This document shows positions 37,390-46,350 of a DNA stretch of 64,000 nt, in pieces. A program made the translations under genes and the position numbers. How positions within the stretch are numbered: position 1 is the first letter of the stretch; every line of letters starts with the position of its first letter. This DNA is from Pseudomonas poae. GTDB lineage: Bacteria; Pseudomonadota; Gammaproteobacteria; Pseudomonadales; Pseudomonadaceae. Location: contig NZ_JYLI01000003.1 in the NCBI RefSeq assembly GCF_001439785.1, positions 310,001 to 374,000 on the forward strand, read 5' to 3'. The notes beneath the pieces were generated by a model that was not told where the DNA came from, ran no database searches, and was given only the letters and a program-made list of their open reading frames with translations.

Positions 37390-39852
37390 TCATGGTTGGC
37401 ACCGCGCGTCTGCGGTTTCGTAATACACCTCGGGGTCGCCGCGTTCGGGCAGTGCGAAGTCCAGGCGGCAACGGGCCTGGCCCGGCGCGCTGATCCACAG
37501 CGGGCGACGGTTGAGTACATCGGGCAGGAATACCTGGCTGCCTTCCTGCACCAGGGTCACGAATTCGCCGTCGTCGGTACTCACGGCCGCTCCCCGCGCA
37601 AGCGGACGGCCGTCAGCGGTGCTGACGGTGAGCAAAACGCGGCGCGTCAGTGCCACGCCGAACTCGACTTTATCCACCGCGCCGCGCCCGGCGGACAGCA
37701 CCGCCAGACCATTGCTGATGTCGGCATTGCGCGGCAGCGAACGGGTTTGCACCTCCACCGGGCTGCGTCCATACGCGCTCAGTTGCGGCACCACGGCCTG
37801 GCCCTGCCAGTCGGTCCACACCGGGCCGCTGGGGGTGCTGACCTTGATGCCGGCCATATCGCCCACCGACATCAGCGCGAAGGTTTCGCGCACCGGGTAA
37901 GGCGAGAAGGTCAGGCCATCGCCGTGCAGCACCACGCCACCGCGTGCGCCGCCCTGATAGCTGGAGCGCTCGGCGTTGTTGCGCGTGTAGTTGAAGTCCA
38001 GCTGGCTGTAATAGGGCAGCGCCGAGACGCCGAGTGACGATTCCACCTCGCGGTCGCGACTGTCGCGCTCCACCCCCACGCGGTAGCTCAACTGGTCGTT
38101 GAGCTGTTCGTTGAGCCCGGCGCCGATGCGCTGTTCGCCGCCGGCATTACGGGTCCAGGCACGGGCCCTGCGGTTTTCGCCCAATGGCACGCTGATGTTC
38201 ACGTACACGCTGTCATCGCTCTGCTGGCGCCCGCCGACTTGCCACTCGGCGCTGGCCGACACCGACACGCGGCCAACGCTGATGCCCCACGACGCCAATG
38301 CGCGGCTGCTGCTGTCGCCGGTAAAGTTGGAAGACCGCGAGACCCCGGCACTGAACGCGCCCAGCAGCGGGTGCGACCAGGACGCTGTGGCGCTTTGCTG
38401 GTCGCGATAGCGTGAGCGTTGTTGTTCACGGGTCGTGGTGGTGTAAGTGGAGTCTTCCAGGTCGCGGTAACCCAGGCTGCGCCAGGAACCGGCGGTGGTG
38501 ATCGACCAGCGTTCGGACACGCGCTGGGACCACGAAAAATCGGTTTGCACGCCGCGTTCGTTACCCTGGCGAGTGGCCTGGGCGAGCTGGGTCGAGACTT
38601 GAAACTGGCTGTCCTGCCACGGCAGCCATCCCAGGTTCAGGCCGCTGGCGCGGTAATCTTCAGCGGCCAGTACACCGGCGCCAATCGTGATCTGCGGATG
38701 CAGCGCGCCGCTCCAGCCGCCGCTGACCACCCAGGGTTCGGCGCCTTCACCGCGACCCACCTGGCGCACACGGCCAGCGGCCACCGAATAGCCCGGCGCC
38801 GGCAAACCCAGGCCGAGCATGGCGGCGGGCACCGTGAAGCGGCGTTCTTCACCTGTGGTTTCCCTGATCGTGACTTCCACATCCGAACGTCCGTTGAGGC
38901 GTCGCACGTCCGTCAGCGAAAACGGCCCGGCGGGCACCACGGTGGAATGAATCAGCGTGCCGTTCTGGCGCACTTCCACCTGGGCCGGGCTGTTGGCGAT
39001 GCCGGTGATGGTCGCGCCCTGGTTCTGGTCCTGCAGCGCGGTTTCGGTCAGCACCTGGGCACCGGTGATTTGCGCGCCGGCCAGCACCGGGTTGTAGAGA
39101 TTGAGCTGACCCGCCTGGAACACCGCCTGTTGTTCGGCAAAGGTGCGTTGGGCGTAGGCGTCCAGGTGGGTGGTGCGCGAGACCTTGTCCTGCCAGGTGC
39201 GCACCTGGCGGCTGCGCACGATCCAGTCACCGGCATTGAAGCCCACCTCGGTGTTGGCCGAGCCGAAGCGGCTGTTGTCGTCGCCGTATTCGTTGTACAG
39301 GCCGGTGAGGTCGTAGTTGAGCAGCCCGGCAAACCCGCCGGTCTGGTAGCCGGACACGTCCTGCACGGCCGGACGCAGCGCATCGGTGGGCACCACCAGC
39401 GACAGGCTGAGGCTGGCCGGGTCTTGTTCGATGACCGTTTGCGGGTAGGCGTCGAGAAATCCGTGGCAGTCGGCGTTGGCGTCTGGCACGCGCAAGTTGC
39501 CCGCGTTCAGCAGCGCCTGGTTGAAGCACAGCGCGCCCTGGTCGTCGAACACCACGTCCACTCGGCCACGCCGCTGGCCGTTGACGTTGAGGTTGAGGGC
39601 GTGACGCCCTGCGGTGAAGCGCGGGGCCTGCAACAGCAGGTTGGCCAGTTGCGGGTCGATGCCGCGTTGGGACAGGGTTTGCGGGTCGAACGAACCGGCG
39701 CTGTTGTCGGCCAGGGCGTCGCCGTTCGGCCCCGCGGTGCCCAGGCTCAGCGCCAGGCCCGCCAGCAGTCGGCGCATGGCGCGCGGTGAAACGCCGGGCA
39801 AGGCTGCGCCGTCGCGGTCAGTCTTAGCTGTGCTCACAAGGTGTACTCGCAT
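37390..39852 (-). CDS. Fimbrial outer-membrane usher
   Basis: Outer-membrane assembly platform of the chaperone-usher pathway (PapC family), about 820 residues. It has an N-terminal domain (SFDPQTLSQRGIDPQL...), a 24-strand barrel with a plug, and a C-terminal carboxy domain with VLNRRPLWI and a cysteine pair (QARCRLDF, DARCQP). The start is unclear: ATG at 39852 is used; TTG at 39906 and ATGs at 39873 and 39777 are in frame, and only the last would give a compact signal peptide. None has a clear Shine-Dalgarno site. Confidence 0.92.
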   Translation of the reverse strand: MRVHLVSTAKTDRDGAALPGVSPRAMRRLLAGLALSLGTAGPNGDALADNSAGSFDPQTLSQRGIDPQLANLLLQAPRFTAGRHALNLNVNGQRRGRVDVVFDDQGALCFNQALLNAGNLRVPDANADCHGFLDAYPQTVIEQDPASLSLSLVVPTDALRPAVQDVSGYQTGGFAGLLNYDLTGLYNEYGDDNSRFGSANTEVGFNAGDWIVRSRQVRTWQDKVSRTTHLDAYAQRTFAEQQAVFQAGQLNLYNPVLAGAQITGAQVLTETALQDQNQGATITGIANSPAQVEVRQNGTLIHSTVVPAGPFSLTDVRRLNGRSDVEVTIRETTGEERRFTVPAAMLGLGLPAPGYSVAAGRVRQVGRGEGAEPWVVSGGWSGALHPQITIGAGVLAAEDYRASGLNLGWLPWQDSQFQVSTQLAQATRQGNERGVQTDFSWSQRVSERWSITTAGSWRSLGYRDLEDSTYTTTTREQQRSRYRDQQSATASWSHPLLGAFSAGVSRSSNFTGDSSSRALASWGISVGRVSVSASAEWQVGGRQQSDDSVYVNISVPLGENRRARAWTRNAGGEQRIGAGLNEQLNDQLSYRVGVERDSRDREVESSLGVSALPYYSQLDFNYTRNNAERSSYQGGARGGVVLHGDGLTFSPYPVRETFALMSVGDMAGIKVSTPSGPVWTDWQGQAVVPQLSAYGRSPVEVQTRSLPRNADISNGLAVLSAGRGAVDKVEFGVALTRRVLLTVSTADGRPLARGAAVSTDDGEFVTLVQEGSQVFLPDVLNRRPLWISAPGQARCRLDFALPERGDPEVYYETADARCQP

Positions 39853-39959
39853 AAGAGAGAAGCGCCACGCCATTCCCTGACGCGGCAGACTCCCGGCGGC
39901 CTTCAATGGGAGGCCACTTCATTGTCAGGGCGCCGCAACCCGTCCCTGCGGCGCGGTGA

Positions 39960-40706
39960 TCAGAGGGTGATCGGTGCTTCGTAGGGGCCCACGGCAAACC
40001 CGTAAACGGTGGCCGGCTGCAATTGCACGGTGCTGGCCTGGGCCTGGCTGGCGGTGACTGTCAGGGTTTCACCCGGCAGCACATAGGTACGCGGCAGCAG
40101 CGCCGAACCGTTGCCTGGCAGCAGCCTCAACTCCTGTGCCAGGCGCACCACGTACGGCGTTGGGTTATGCACGCTCAGTTGGCCGTTTTGCAGGCTCCAG
40201 GTCAGCCCGGTCCAGGGCGTGCGGTTGGGCGGCAGGCCTTTGGGATGCAGGATCACCGGCAGGTTCTGCCGCACTGTCACGCCCACTCGGGCATGGCCGG
40301 CCTCGGCGGCGGCGCGGCCCTGGGGCATGCCTTCGAAAATCACGCGTTTCAACCGCTGGGTGGTCAGCGGCGTCGACGATTGCAGGATAAAGCGAATCAG
40401 TTGGCTCCTGGATGGCTCGACCCGCGTCAGCGGCGGCGTGACAAACAGCAGCGGCGCGGTGTCTTCCGGAATGTCTTCGAGAGTCACGTGCAGCAGCGCC
40501 AGTTTTGAGTCGGTGTTGGTCACGGACACCGAGGCTTCGCCGTCGGCCTCGTTGACGATCACCACCGAGGTGTCCGGCACCATGCCGTCGGCCAGCACCA
40601 GGGTCGGGCCCCACAACGTCAAGGCCACAGCGGCGAGGTACAGTCCGGTATAGCGAACAAGGTTGAACAGCCGTGAGAGCAGGGCAAAACGCGGAATGGG
40701 AAACAT
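39960..40706 (-). CDS. Fimbrial periplasmic chaperone (PapD family)
   Basis: A 248-residue periplasmic chaperone with an N-terminal signal region (to about residue 39) and the two-Ig-fold layout. The G1-strand-like motif and the conserved RVGVTVRQNLPVILHPKGLP segment fit the family, as do TRVEPSRSQLIRF and VHNPTPYVVRL. It delivers DUF1120 subunits to the usher. The usher follows 108 bp later on the same strand; the pilin upstream ends 3 bp before its start. Confidence 0.92.
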   Translation of the reverse strand: MFPIPRFALLSRLFNLVRYTGLYLAAVALTLWGPTLVLADGMVPDTSVVIVNEADGEASVSVTNTDSKLALLHVTLEDIPEDTAPLLFVTPPLTRVEPSRSQLIRFILQSSTPLTTQRLKRVIFEGMPQGRAAAEAGHARVGVTVRQNLPVILHPKGLPPNRTPWTGLTWSLQNGQLSVHNPTPYVVRLAQELRLLPGNGSALLPRTYVLPGETLTVTASQAQASTVQLQPATVYGFAVGPYEAPITL

Positions 40707-40708
40707 GG

Positions 40709-41335
40709 TTAGAGGTACCTCAGGTCGAGCACGATGGAGCCGTCCAGCGGCACCTCCTGGTCGAGGGTCAGGAAGGCGGCGGCATTGATCGACGTGTCGA
40801 TCTGCAAGGTGGCGGTGATCCGGCGATGGGGTTCGGGCACTAGCGTGCCGGGCGTGGCGAAGCCCATGAAGTTGTCCGGGTAGGCATTGGACTCGGGAAA
40901 CCAGGTCTCGCCCTGGTTGCTCGACGCCAGCACCAGTGCGCGCACGTTGTCGCCGAAGGCTTCGCGAATCGCCAGCGAGACGGAGCCCAGGCGTTCACTC
41001 GGTGCATGAATGTTGTTGCCCAGGCCGTAATAAAAGCCTGGCCCAACCGACGACGCGGCGCGGTTGTCCACGCCCACCAGCACGAACAGCACCGGCTCGT
41101 TGCAGCTCACTTCCAGGTCAAGGTTGCGGGTGGGCAGCTTGGTGAATTCGTAGTGGTTGAGTGAGCGCGCTGGCACCCGTCCGTGATCGACGATGCCATC
41201 GGCAGACAGAGACGGCGTGCAGGCGCTGGGCGTGATGATCCCGGTGAACGTCATTTCGACGGACGAAGCACACAGGGCGGGCGTGGCGGGCAGGCAGAGG
41301 CACAACGTCAGCAGACGGCGCGAGAAGATGTTCAT
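40709..41335 (-). CDS. DUF1120 fimbrial subunit (pilin) 2
   Basis: A 208-residue pilin-like protein (signal peptide ending PALCAS; ATG at 41335). It has the family core (TGIITPSACTPSLSADGIVDHG, VSCNEPV) and ends in LDLRYL. It differs from the other pilins in the middle (GLGNNIHAPSE, GETWFPESN). The only pilin directly adjacent to the chaperone gene, so it may be a minor subunit or initiator. Confidence 0.88.
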   Translation of the reverse strand: MNIFSRRLLTLCLCLPATPALCASSVEMTFTGIITPSACTPSLSADGIVDHGRVPARSLNHYEFTKLPTRNLDLEVSCNEPVLFVLVGVDNRAASSVGPGFYYGLGNNIHAPSERLGSVSLAIREAFGDNVRALVLASSNQGETWFPESNAYPDNFMGFATPGTLVPEPHRRITATLQIDTSINAAAFLTLDQEVPLDGSIVLDLRYL

Positions 41336-41413
41336 GGTCAGGTTTGAAACCGTGAGTGAAGGAGACATCCGTGGCAATCGCGCCACGCCGTACCGGCATG
41401 GCGCAACCGTGCA

Positions 41414-42034
41414 TTAGAGGTACTTGACGGTCAGGGTGACGGAGCCGTCGATGACCACTTCGTTGGTCAGGGTCAGGCTACTGGCGGGGGCGATAATCGG
41501 ACGGATGCTCATGTCCGCTGTCATCACTTGCACGGCTGTCGGTGTGTTGATGTCGGTGGTGGTGACCGACATTATGTCGCCCTTTTGAAAGTAGGGCATG
41601 GCCCGCCAAGTCGAGCCGTTGTTGCTCGATGCAATGGTTCGCGAGGCAACGCCATCGGCGGTCGCATTCGAGAGTCTCAGTTCCATACCGCCGAGCTTCT
41701 CGCTTTCATTGATTAGCCCCAGGCCGAACAGTCCGCCGTCGTTTTCGTACTCCGAGCCGGCGCGATTGTCCTTCGGCTCCAGTGCCATCAGGGTTGCCGC
41801 GTCACAGGTAACGGTCAGTGGAACCGCCTGATGGGGCAAAAATGTCGGTTTATCGGTATTCAGATCCTTGGCGGAAATCTTGCCGATATCCACGTTTCCG
41901 CCATTGGGCAGGGTGGGCTCACAGGCGCTGGGGGTGATCAGCCCGCGCACGGTCAAGTCAACGCTGGAGGCCGCGACGGCGGTGCCAGCGCCAGCAAGCA
42001 GCAAGGCGGCAAACAGAGTGTTGAGGGACTTCAT
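41414..42034 (-). CDS. DUF1120 fimbrial subunit (pilin) 3
   Basis: A 206-residue pilin with signal peptide MKSLNTLFAALLLAG...AVAAS and core RGLITPSACEPTLPNGG, VTCDAAT, ending VTLTVKYL. It is closest in sequence to the pilin at 42917-43537 (shared ITPSACEP, DGVASRTI, DGSVTLTVKYL), suggesting recent duplication. RBS AGGAGCACC precedes the ATG. Confidence 0.89.
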   Translation of the reverse strand: MKSLNTLFAALLLAGAGTAVAASSVDLTVRGLITPSACEPTLPNGGNVDIGKISAKDLNTDKPTFLPHQAVPLTVTCDAATLMALEPKDNRAGSEYENDGGLFGLGLINESEKLGGMELRLSNATADGVASRTIASSNNGSTWRAMPYFQKGDIMSVTTTDINTPTAVQVMTADMSIRPIIAPASSLTLTNEVVIDGSVTLTVKYL

Positions 42035-42070
42035 GGTGGTGCTCCTACAGGGGAAGAGGGGTTAACGGAT

Positions 42071-42682
42071 TCATAAGTACTTGAGCTGCAGCGTTGCCTG
42101 GCCATCAACGGGCACTTCATCGATGAGCGTGAGCGCATTGGCCGGCACGATGATCGAGAACGCCCGCAGCCGCGCGTTCAGGTCTTTGAGGGCCATAGGG
42201 GTGTTGGTGCCGATGGCGGCAAACGAGGTCAGCCCCTCGTGGCCCAGGTAGTTCGATGCCGACCAACTGCTGCCGCCATTACGCGAGACGATCACGTTGA
42301 CTGCGTTTTCATCGGCCACCGGGTCGAACAGGGTGAACGTCACGCTGCCGAGTTTTTCGTCGTTGGGGGTCAGGCCCAGGCCGTGGTCGCGCCAGTTGAT
42401 GGCCGAGGTGCCCGAGCGGTTGTCGATGGTGGTCAGGGTGAAAAAAGTCTCGCCGTCGCAGTGCACTTCCAGGCGCAGCTCGGCAGGGGCCAGCAGCGTG
42501 GGCCGGGTGGCTTGCAAGTCCTTGGCGGTCATCTTGCCGTGGTCGATCAACCCGTCATTGGTGAGGGTGGGCGTGCAGGAACTGGGCACAATCGCCCCGG
42601 AAACGCTCAAGTCGGCAGTGCTGGCGGCGAACACGCCCGGTGCGCAAGCCGCGAGCAGGAAAGCGAGGGTGACTCTGTCCAT
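42071..42682 (-). CDS. DUF1120 fimbrial subunit (pilin) 4
   Basis: A 203-residue pilin with signal peptide ending GVFAAS and core SGAIVPSSCTPTLTNDGLIDHG (slightly divergent, VPSS for TPSA), VHCDGETFF, ending LQLKYL. The region upstream has the AATTTA...CAACTAATACGA element that also precedes the gene at 43603, so it probably has its own promoter. Confidence 0.89.
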   Translation of the reverse strand: MDRVTLAFLLAACAPGVFAASTADLSVSGAIVPSSCTPTLTNDGLIDHGKMTAKDLQATRPTLLAPAELRLEVHCDGETFFTLTTIDNRSGTSAINWRDHGLGLTPNDEKLGSVTFTLFDPVADENAVNVIVSRNGGSSWSASNYLGHEGLTSFAAIGTNTPMALKDLNARLRAFSIIVPANALTLIDEVPVDGQATLQLKYL

Positions 42683-42782
42683 AGGTATACGTCCTTGGGT
42701 GTTGAGAAAAATCCATGGGTGAAACCACCCTGGTGCAGGTGCCCAAGGCCGTCGTTAAAGCGCTGCTGGGCGCGCGGGAGGA

Positions 42783-42825
42783 AATTTAGCGCCGGGGCGG
42801 GAGGACGGAAATACAACTAATACGA
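42783..42825 (-). promoter_or_regulatory. Duplicated bipartite upstream element, copy 1
   Basis: AATTTA (42783) and CAACTAATACGA (42814), start to start 31 bp, in the gap upstream of the pilin at 42071-42682. The same two boxes at the same spacing occur at 44327-44369. It is likely an operator or promoter for the minus-strand pilin genes. The rest of the 234-bp gap 42683-42916 has no other visible feature. Confidence 0.6.
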
Positions 42826-42916
42826 ATGACACGGTGGCAATGATGTCGGCGGCTTGTTTTTGAGGGTGGTGTCGGTTTGTGGCGGCCGCGCTGTTGACTG
42901 CGAGGCCGCCCGCGTA

Positions 42917-43537
42917 TCAGAGGTACTTGACGGTCAGGGTGACAGAGCCATCAATGGGGACTTCGTTGTCCAGAGTCAGGTCTTTGCTGGGGGCAATCCG
43001 TGGCATGACGTAGAAATCGGCAATCAACTGCTGGACCGGGGTTGGCGTGTTGACGGTATCCACCGCGACCGAAAGGATTTCAGCAGGCCTGAAATAGACG
43101 CTGGGATGCCACGTAAGGCCGTTATTCCAGGAGGTAATGGTTCGCGACGCTACACCGTCGGCAGTCGCATTCATTAAAGCCAGGGCCATATCGCCGAGTT
43201 TTTCGTTGCCGTTGACCAAGCCAAGGCCGAAACGCTCTGCTGTTTCATCGTGGCCCGAACCTGCGCGGTTGTCCCTGGGTTCCAGCGCCAGGAGCGTTGC
43301 CGCCTGGCATTTGACGTTCAGTTGCAATATGTGGTGTTGCAAATTCGTGGCGGTATCCACGTTCAGATCCTTGGCGGACAGTTTGCCAAGGTCTAGGTTG
43401 CCGCCTTTGGAGAGTCCGGGTTCGCACGCACTGGGTGTGATCGACCCTTGCACGTTCAGGTCCACGGGGGAGGCTGCGAAGGCGCTGCCTGCACTCAAAA
43501 GCAAAAGCGCGGCGAGCAGAGTATGGGGGGATTTCAT
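42917..43537 (-). CDS. DUF1120 fimbrial subunit (pilin) 5
   Basis: A 206-residue pilin (signal peptide MKSPHTLLAALLLLSAG...AFAAS) with core QGSITPSACEPGLSKGGNLDLGKLSAKDL, VKCQAAT and ending VTLTVKYL. Similar to pilin 3. RBS is GGAGAACCC before the ATG at 43537. Confidence 0.89.
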   Translation of the reverse strand: MKSPHTLLAALLLLSAGSAFAASPVDLNVQGSITPSACEPGLSKGGNLDLGKLSAKDLNVDTATNLQHHILQLNVKCQAATLLALEPRDNRAGSGHDETAERFGLGLVNGNEKLGDMALALMNATADGVASRTITSWNNGLTWHPSVYFRPAEILSVAVDTVNTPTPVQQLIADFYVMPRIAPSKDLTLDNEVPIDGSVTLTVKYL

Positions 43538-43602
43538 GGGTTCTCCGGGGTCAGGCTTGGTGGTGCATGCAGGTTGGCGGGCGCTGTCGAAGGCTCGACG
43601 GC

Positions 43603-44232
43603 CTACAGGTACTTCACTTCAAGGGTTGCGGAGCCGTCGATCTGCACTTCATTGGCCAGGTTGAGGTCCTTGGCAGGCGCAATGAGGGGCTTGAGTATCA
43701 GGTCAGTCGTCAGCGCTTTGATCGGAATCGGCGCCCACTGGCCATTGGTGCGTGACCCGAAGGCTGCAAGGTTTTTGCGTTGCCAGATGGCGCCGTCGAG
43801 CTCCATCCACGTCAGGCCGCCGTCGAAGGACTCCAGCGCCGCGACCGTCACGGTATCGGCAACGGAGTTGGACATCAGCAAACTGTAGCGGCCGATCTTT
43901 TGCGTGTTGTCGATCAGGCCGAGGCCGTAGTCCGTCGAGGTGGTGGAAGACGAGGCGCGATTGTCGGTGCCCTGCAGGGCGAACAAGGTGCTGGCATCGC
44001 AATCGATGCTCATCTGCAAGGTGCGTTCGGGCAACAAGGTGTAGGTGTCCTGCTTGAGGTCCTTGGCCGAAATCTTGCCCAGATCCACGTCGCCGTTGTT
44101 GGGCAGTCCCGGTGTGCAGGCGCTGGGCGTGATCAGGCCTTTGACGCTCAGGTCGATGTTGCTGGCGGCGAAGGCGTTGCCCAGGCATGCGCTGAGAAGA
44201 ATGGTCGAGCAGGCAACTAGCGGCTTTTTCAT
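43603..44232 (-). CDS. DUF1120 fimbrial subunit (pilin) 6
   Basis: A 209-residue pilin (signal peptide ending NAFAAS) with core KGLITPSACTPGLPNNGDVDLGKISAKDL, IDCDAST, ending LEVKYL. It is the first gene of the fimbrial cluster on the minus strand, so it may be the main shaft subunit. The bipartite element at 44327-44369 lies 95 bp upstream of its ATG. Confidence 0.89.
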   Translation of the reverse strand: MKKPLVACSTILLSACLGNAFAASNIDLSVKGLITPSACTPGLPNNGDVDLGKISAKDLKQDTYTLLPERTLQMSIDCDASTLFALQGTDNRASSSTTSTDYGLGLIDNTQKIGRYSLLMSNSVADTVTVAALESFDGGLTWMELDGAIWQRKNLAAFGSRTNGQWAPIPIKALTTDLILKPLIAPAKDLNLANEVQIDGSATLEVKYL

Positions 44233-44611
44233 GTGATGCGGCTCCGGTGTCCGTTTTAAGTGGGGCAGATGTAGTAGCGACCGCCTTTAAGTAGTCAGCG
44301 GTGTCCCTCTTGATGGGGCACCGCGCAATTTAGTGAGAGAAAGGCTGTGGGGGAATGCAACTAATACGAGACTGAGCGGATGTCTCACAAGACAAGTAGG
44401 CGGTGTCGTATTGCTTTATGAAATAGCCCACGCTTTATGCGGTTTTCGTAGTTGTTGTATCGCTGCGCTACATTCGTTCGGATATGTTCAAGGCTCGAAG
44501 AACATTTTTTTGAACATCAATTTTTGAGGTTCAAAACAGCGTCTTGGGGCGAAAGGTTCGCGTGTGGCCACCGTCATGCCGGCTGAGCTGTTCGCTCTCT
44601 AGAGAGGGCTT
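44233..44611. promoter_or_regulatory. Divergent control region between pilin 6 and the REC-Hpt gene
   Basis: A 379-bp gene-free region separating the minus-strand fimbrial cluster from the plus-strand regulators. It holds the bipartite element copy 2 at 44327-44369 and an AT-rich stretch (44500-44540) that may carry the promoter of the REC-Hpt gene. No other gene is visible. Confidence 0.55.
44327..44369 (-). promoter_or_regulatory. Duplicated bipartite upstream element, copy 2
   Basis: AATTTA (44327) and CAACTAATACGA (44358), again 31 bp start to start, upstream of pilin 6. The sequence between the boxes is not conserved with copy 1, which argues for two selected boxes rather than a simple recent duplication. 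Confidence 0.6.
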
Positions 44612-45430
44612 ATGCCGGGCACGTTTCCAGAAGGGAGTTCATGCCAGGCAGAGTCCGACGCGGCCATGCCATGGGATAAACGCGGTACTCGCGTACTGGT
44701 GGTGGACGACCATGGCACCTACCGGCTGTTGCTGAGCTCATTGTTGGGAAAGCTGGGTATTGCGCACCAGTGTTGCTGCGACGGTCGACAGGCGCTTGAC
44801 ACGATGGTGGCGCAGCCTTTTGACGTGGTCATTACCGACTGTCGCATGCCGGTGATGGACGGGTACGCCATGACCCGTGAGCTGCGCCGCCGCGAACGGG
44901 CCGCAGGCAGTCCTGCCTGCTGCGTGCTGGCCTTGACCGCAAGCCCCGGGCCGCTGGACATCCAGCGCTGCCTGGCTTGTGGCATGGACGGCTGGCTGGT
45001 CAAGCCGGTCGGCCTGGGCAAACTGCGGGAAGTGCTGCGCTACTGGTTGTCGGCGCCCCAGGCCCGGGGGCGCGCGGTCGCGCATTGCGCCTCGGGCCTG
45101 CCTGTGAGTCGGCCCACGCGCGCCAGCTTGATTGCCACATTCGGGTCCTGGGACATCGCAGAGCCACTGCTCGTGAACCTGATTCAGGAAGCTCAGCATG
45201 ACTTGACCACCCTGGGGCAGGCTCTGGTCTGCCTGGATGGAGTGCTGACCACTCAGCGTCTGCACCGTCTGATGGGCAGCATCGCGTTTTTGGGCAACAC
45301 CGGTCTTGAGTCACAGGCCGTGCGCCTGATCGAACAGGTCAACCAGTCCGGTGTTTCGGACAATGTGCTGGCACTGCAGGTTTTTTTTCGTGAGGTGGAA
45401 AATTACCTACAGTACTTGAGCAGCCTGTAA
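44612..45430 (+). CDS. Receiver-Hpt regulator
   Basis: A 272-residue two-domain signalling protein. The N-terminal receiver (about 25-145) has VDDH, the phospho-acceptor Asp76 in ITDCRMP, Thr109 and Lys131 (LVKP). The C-terminal domain (about 165-270) looks like an Hpt module: the candidate phospho-His is His218 in RLHRLMGSIAF, where the usual Lys of HxLKG is Met221. No kinase or DNA-binding domain is present. It likely forms a relay with the LuxR-type regulator next to it and a hybrid kinase encoded elsewhere. The start has GAGAGG upstream. Confidence 0.85.
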   Translation: MPGTFPEGSSCQAESDAAMPWDKRGTRVLVVDDHGTYRLLLSSLLGKLGIAHQCCCDGRQALDTMVAQPFDVVITDCRMPVMDGYAMTRELRRRERAAGSPACCVLALTASPGPLDIQRCLACGMDGWLVKPVGLGKLREVLRYWLSAPQARGRAVAHCASGLPVSRPTRASLIATFGSWDIAEPLLVNLIQEAQHDLTTLGQALVCLDGVLTTQRLHRLMGSIAFLGNTGLESQAVRLIEQVNQSGVSDNVLALQVFFREVENYLQYLSSL

Positions 45431-45625
45431 GGCTTAGTTGTTGTAGGAATTGCTTACTCTGTTATGTAGTACTTTTCTGTATGTAATTTCTTTTATTTGT
45501 GTGGGTATTAACTGATGGCACTTAAAACATTGGTTGGCACAGATTTCACTCAGTTATTGGTGGTTGTTGCCTACAACCAGTCGGGATATTTTGCTACTAA
45601 CTAATTGCCATCATGGAAACAACCA
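45431..45625 (+). promoter_or_regulatory. Promoter region of the LuxR-type regulator
   Basis: The AT-rich 195-bp gap contains GTTGTAGGAA (near 45438) and its near-inverse TTGCCTACAACC (near 45567), which form a spaced inverted pair. TGTAGG-N5-CTTAC at the first site resembles the GacA box (TGTAAG-N6-CTTACA) but with a shorter spacer and a mismatch. Confidence 0.4.
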
Positions 45626-46261
45626 ATGCTTCGCATAATTATTGCTGACGATCACCCTATTGTCCGCGTCGGGCAAAAAGTCGTGATTGAGGCGAGTGGT
45701 AAATGCAAAGTCGTGGGCGAGGCCAACGGCCCGGACGAGCTGCTGGCGCTGGTGAACAAGACCCCCTGTGATGTGATCGTGACGGACTTCGCGATGCCGG
45801 GCGATCAGCAGGCCGATGGTTACGGTTTGCTGGGCCTGTTGCATCGCCAGTTCCCGCGGGTGCCGGTGATCGTGGTGACCATGTTCGCCAATGTCGCCAC
45901 CCTGCGCACCGCGCTGTCCCACGGTGCGCGGGCCGTGGTGGCCAAGAGTGCGTCGGCGCGCGAGTTGCCCCAGGCCCTGCAGACCGTGGTGCAGGGACGC
46001 ACTTTTGTCAGTGAGTCCCTGCGCCTGCAGCTCGATCAGGCCGGCCTCGCGCAACCGACGCGCACGCCGCAGTTGTCCGGCAAGGAGCAGGAAGTGGTCA
46101 GAATGCTCGCCAGTGGCATGACCGTCAGCCAGATCGCCGCGCGGGTCAATCGCAGTATTTCCACGATCAGCAAACAGAAAAGTACCGCCATGCACCGCTT
46201 GTGTATTTCCACTGATGTGGACTTGTTCGCCTATGCGCGTGATGTGGGGATGGTGCCTTAG
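45626..46261 (+). CDS. LuxR-family response regulator (BvgA/FimZ/RcsB-like)
   Basis: A 211-residue response regulator. The receiver domain has ADDH (Asp8-Asp9), the phospho-acceptor Asp54 (VIVTDFAMPG) and a KSAS lysine. The C-terminal LuxR HTH has LSGKEQEVVRMLASGMTVSQIA. Regulators of this type control fimbriae in several genera. The ATG at 45626 is favoured over an in-frame TTG at 45605. It is the best candidate for the regulator of the upstream pilin operon. Conserved GMTVSQIAARVNRSISTIS aligns with the recognition helix. Confidence 0.9.
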   Translation: MLRIIIADDHPIVRVGQKVVIEASGKCKVVGEANGPDELLALVNKTPCDVIVTDFAMPGDQQADGYGLLGLLHRQFPRVPVIVVTMFANVATLRTALSHGARAVVAKSASARELPQALQTVVQGRTFVSESLRLQLDQAGLAQPTRTPQLSGKEQEVVRMLASGMTVSQIAARVNRSISTISKQKSTAMHRLCISTDVDLFAYARDVGMVP

Positions 46262-46350
46262 TCACCGTCTCTGGCGAATGCCCGTGGCTTTCCAGCGTTG
46301 CGCGGATTATCGTGCGCTCCTGTCGACCATAACGTTTCAGGGAGCTGCAC

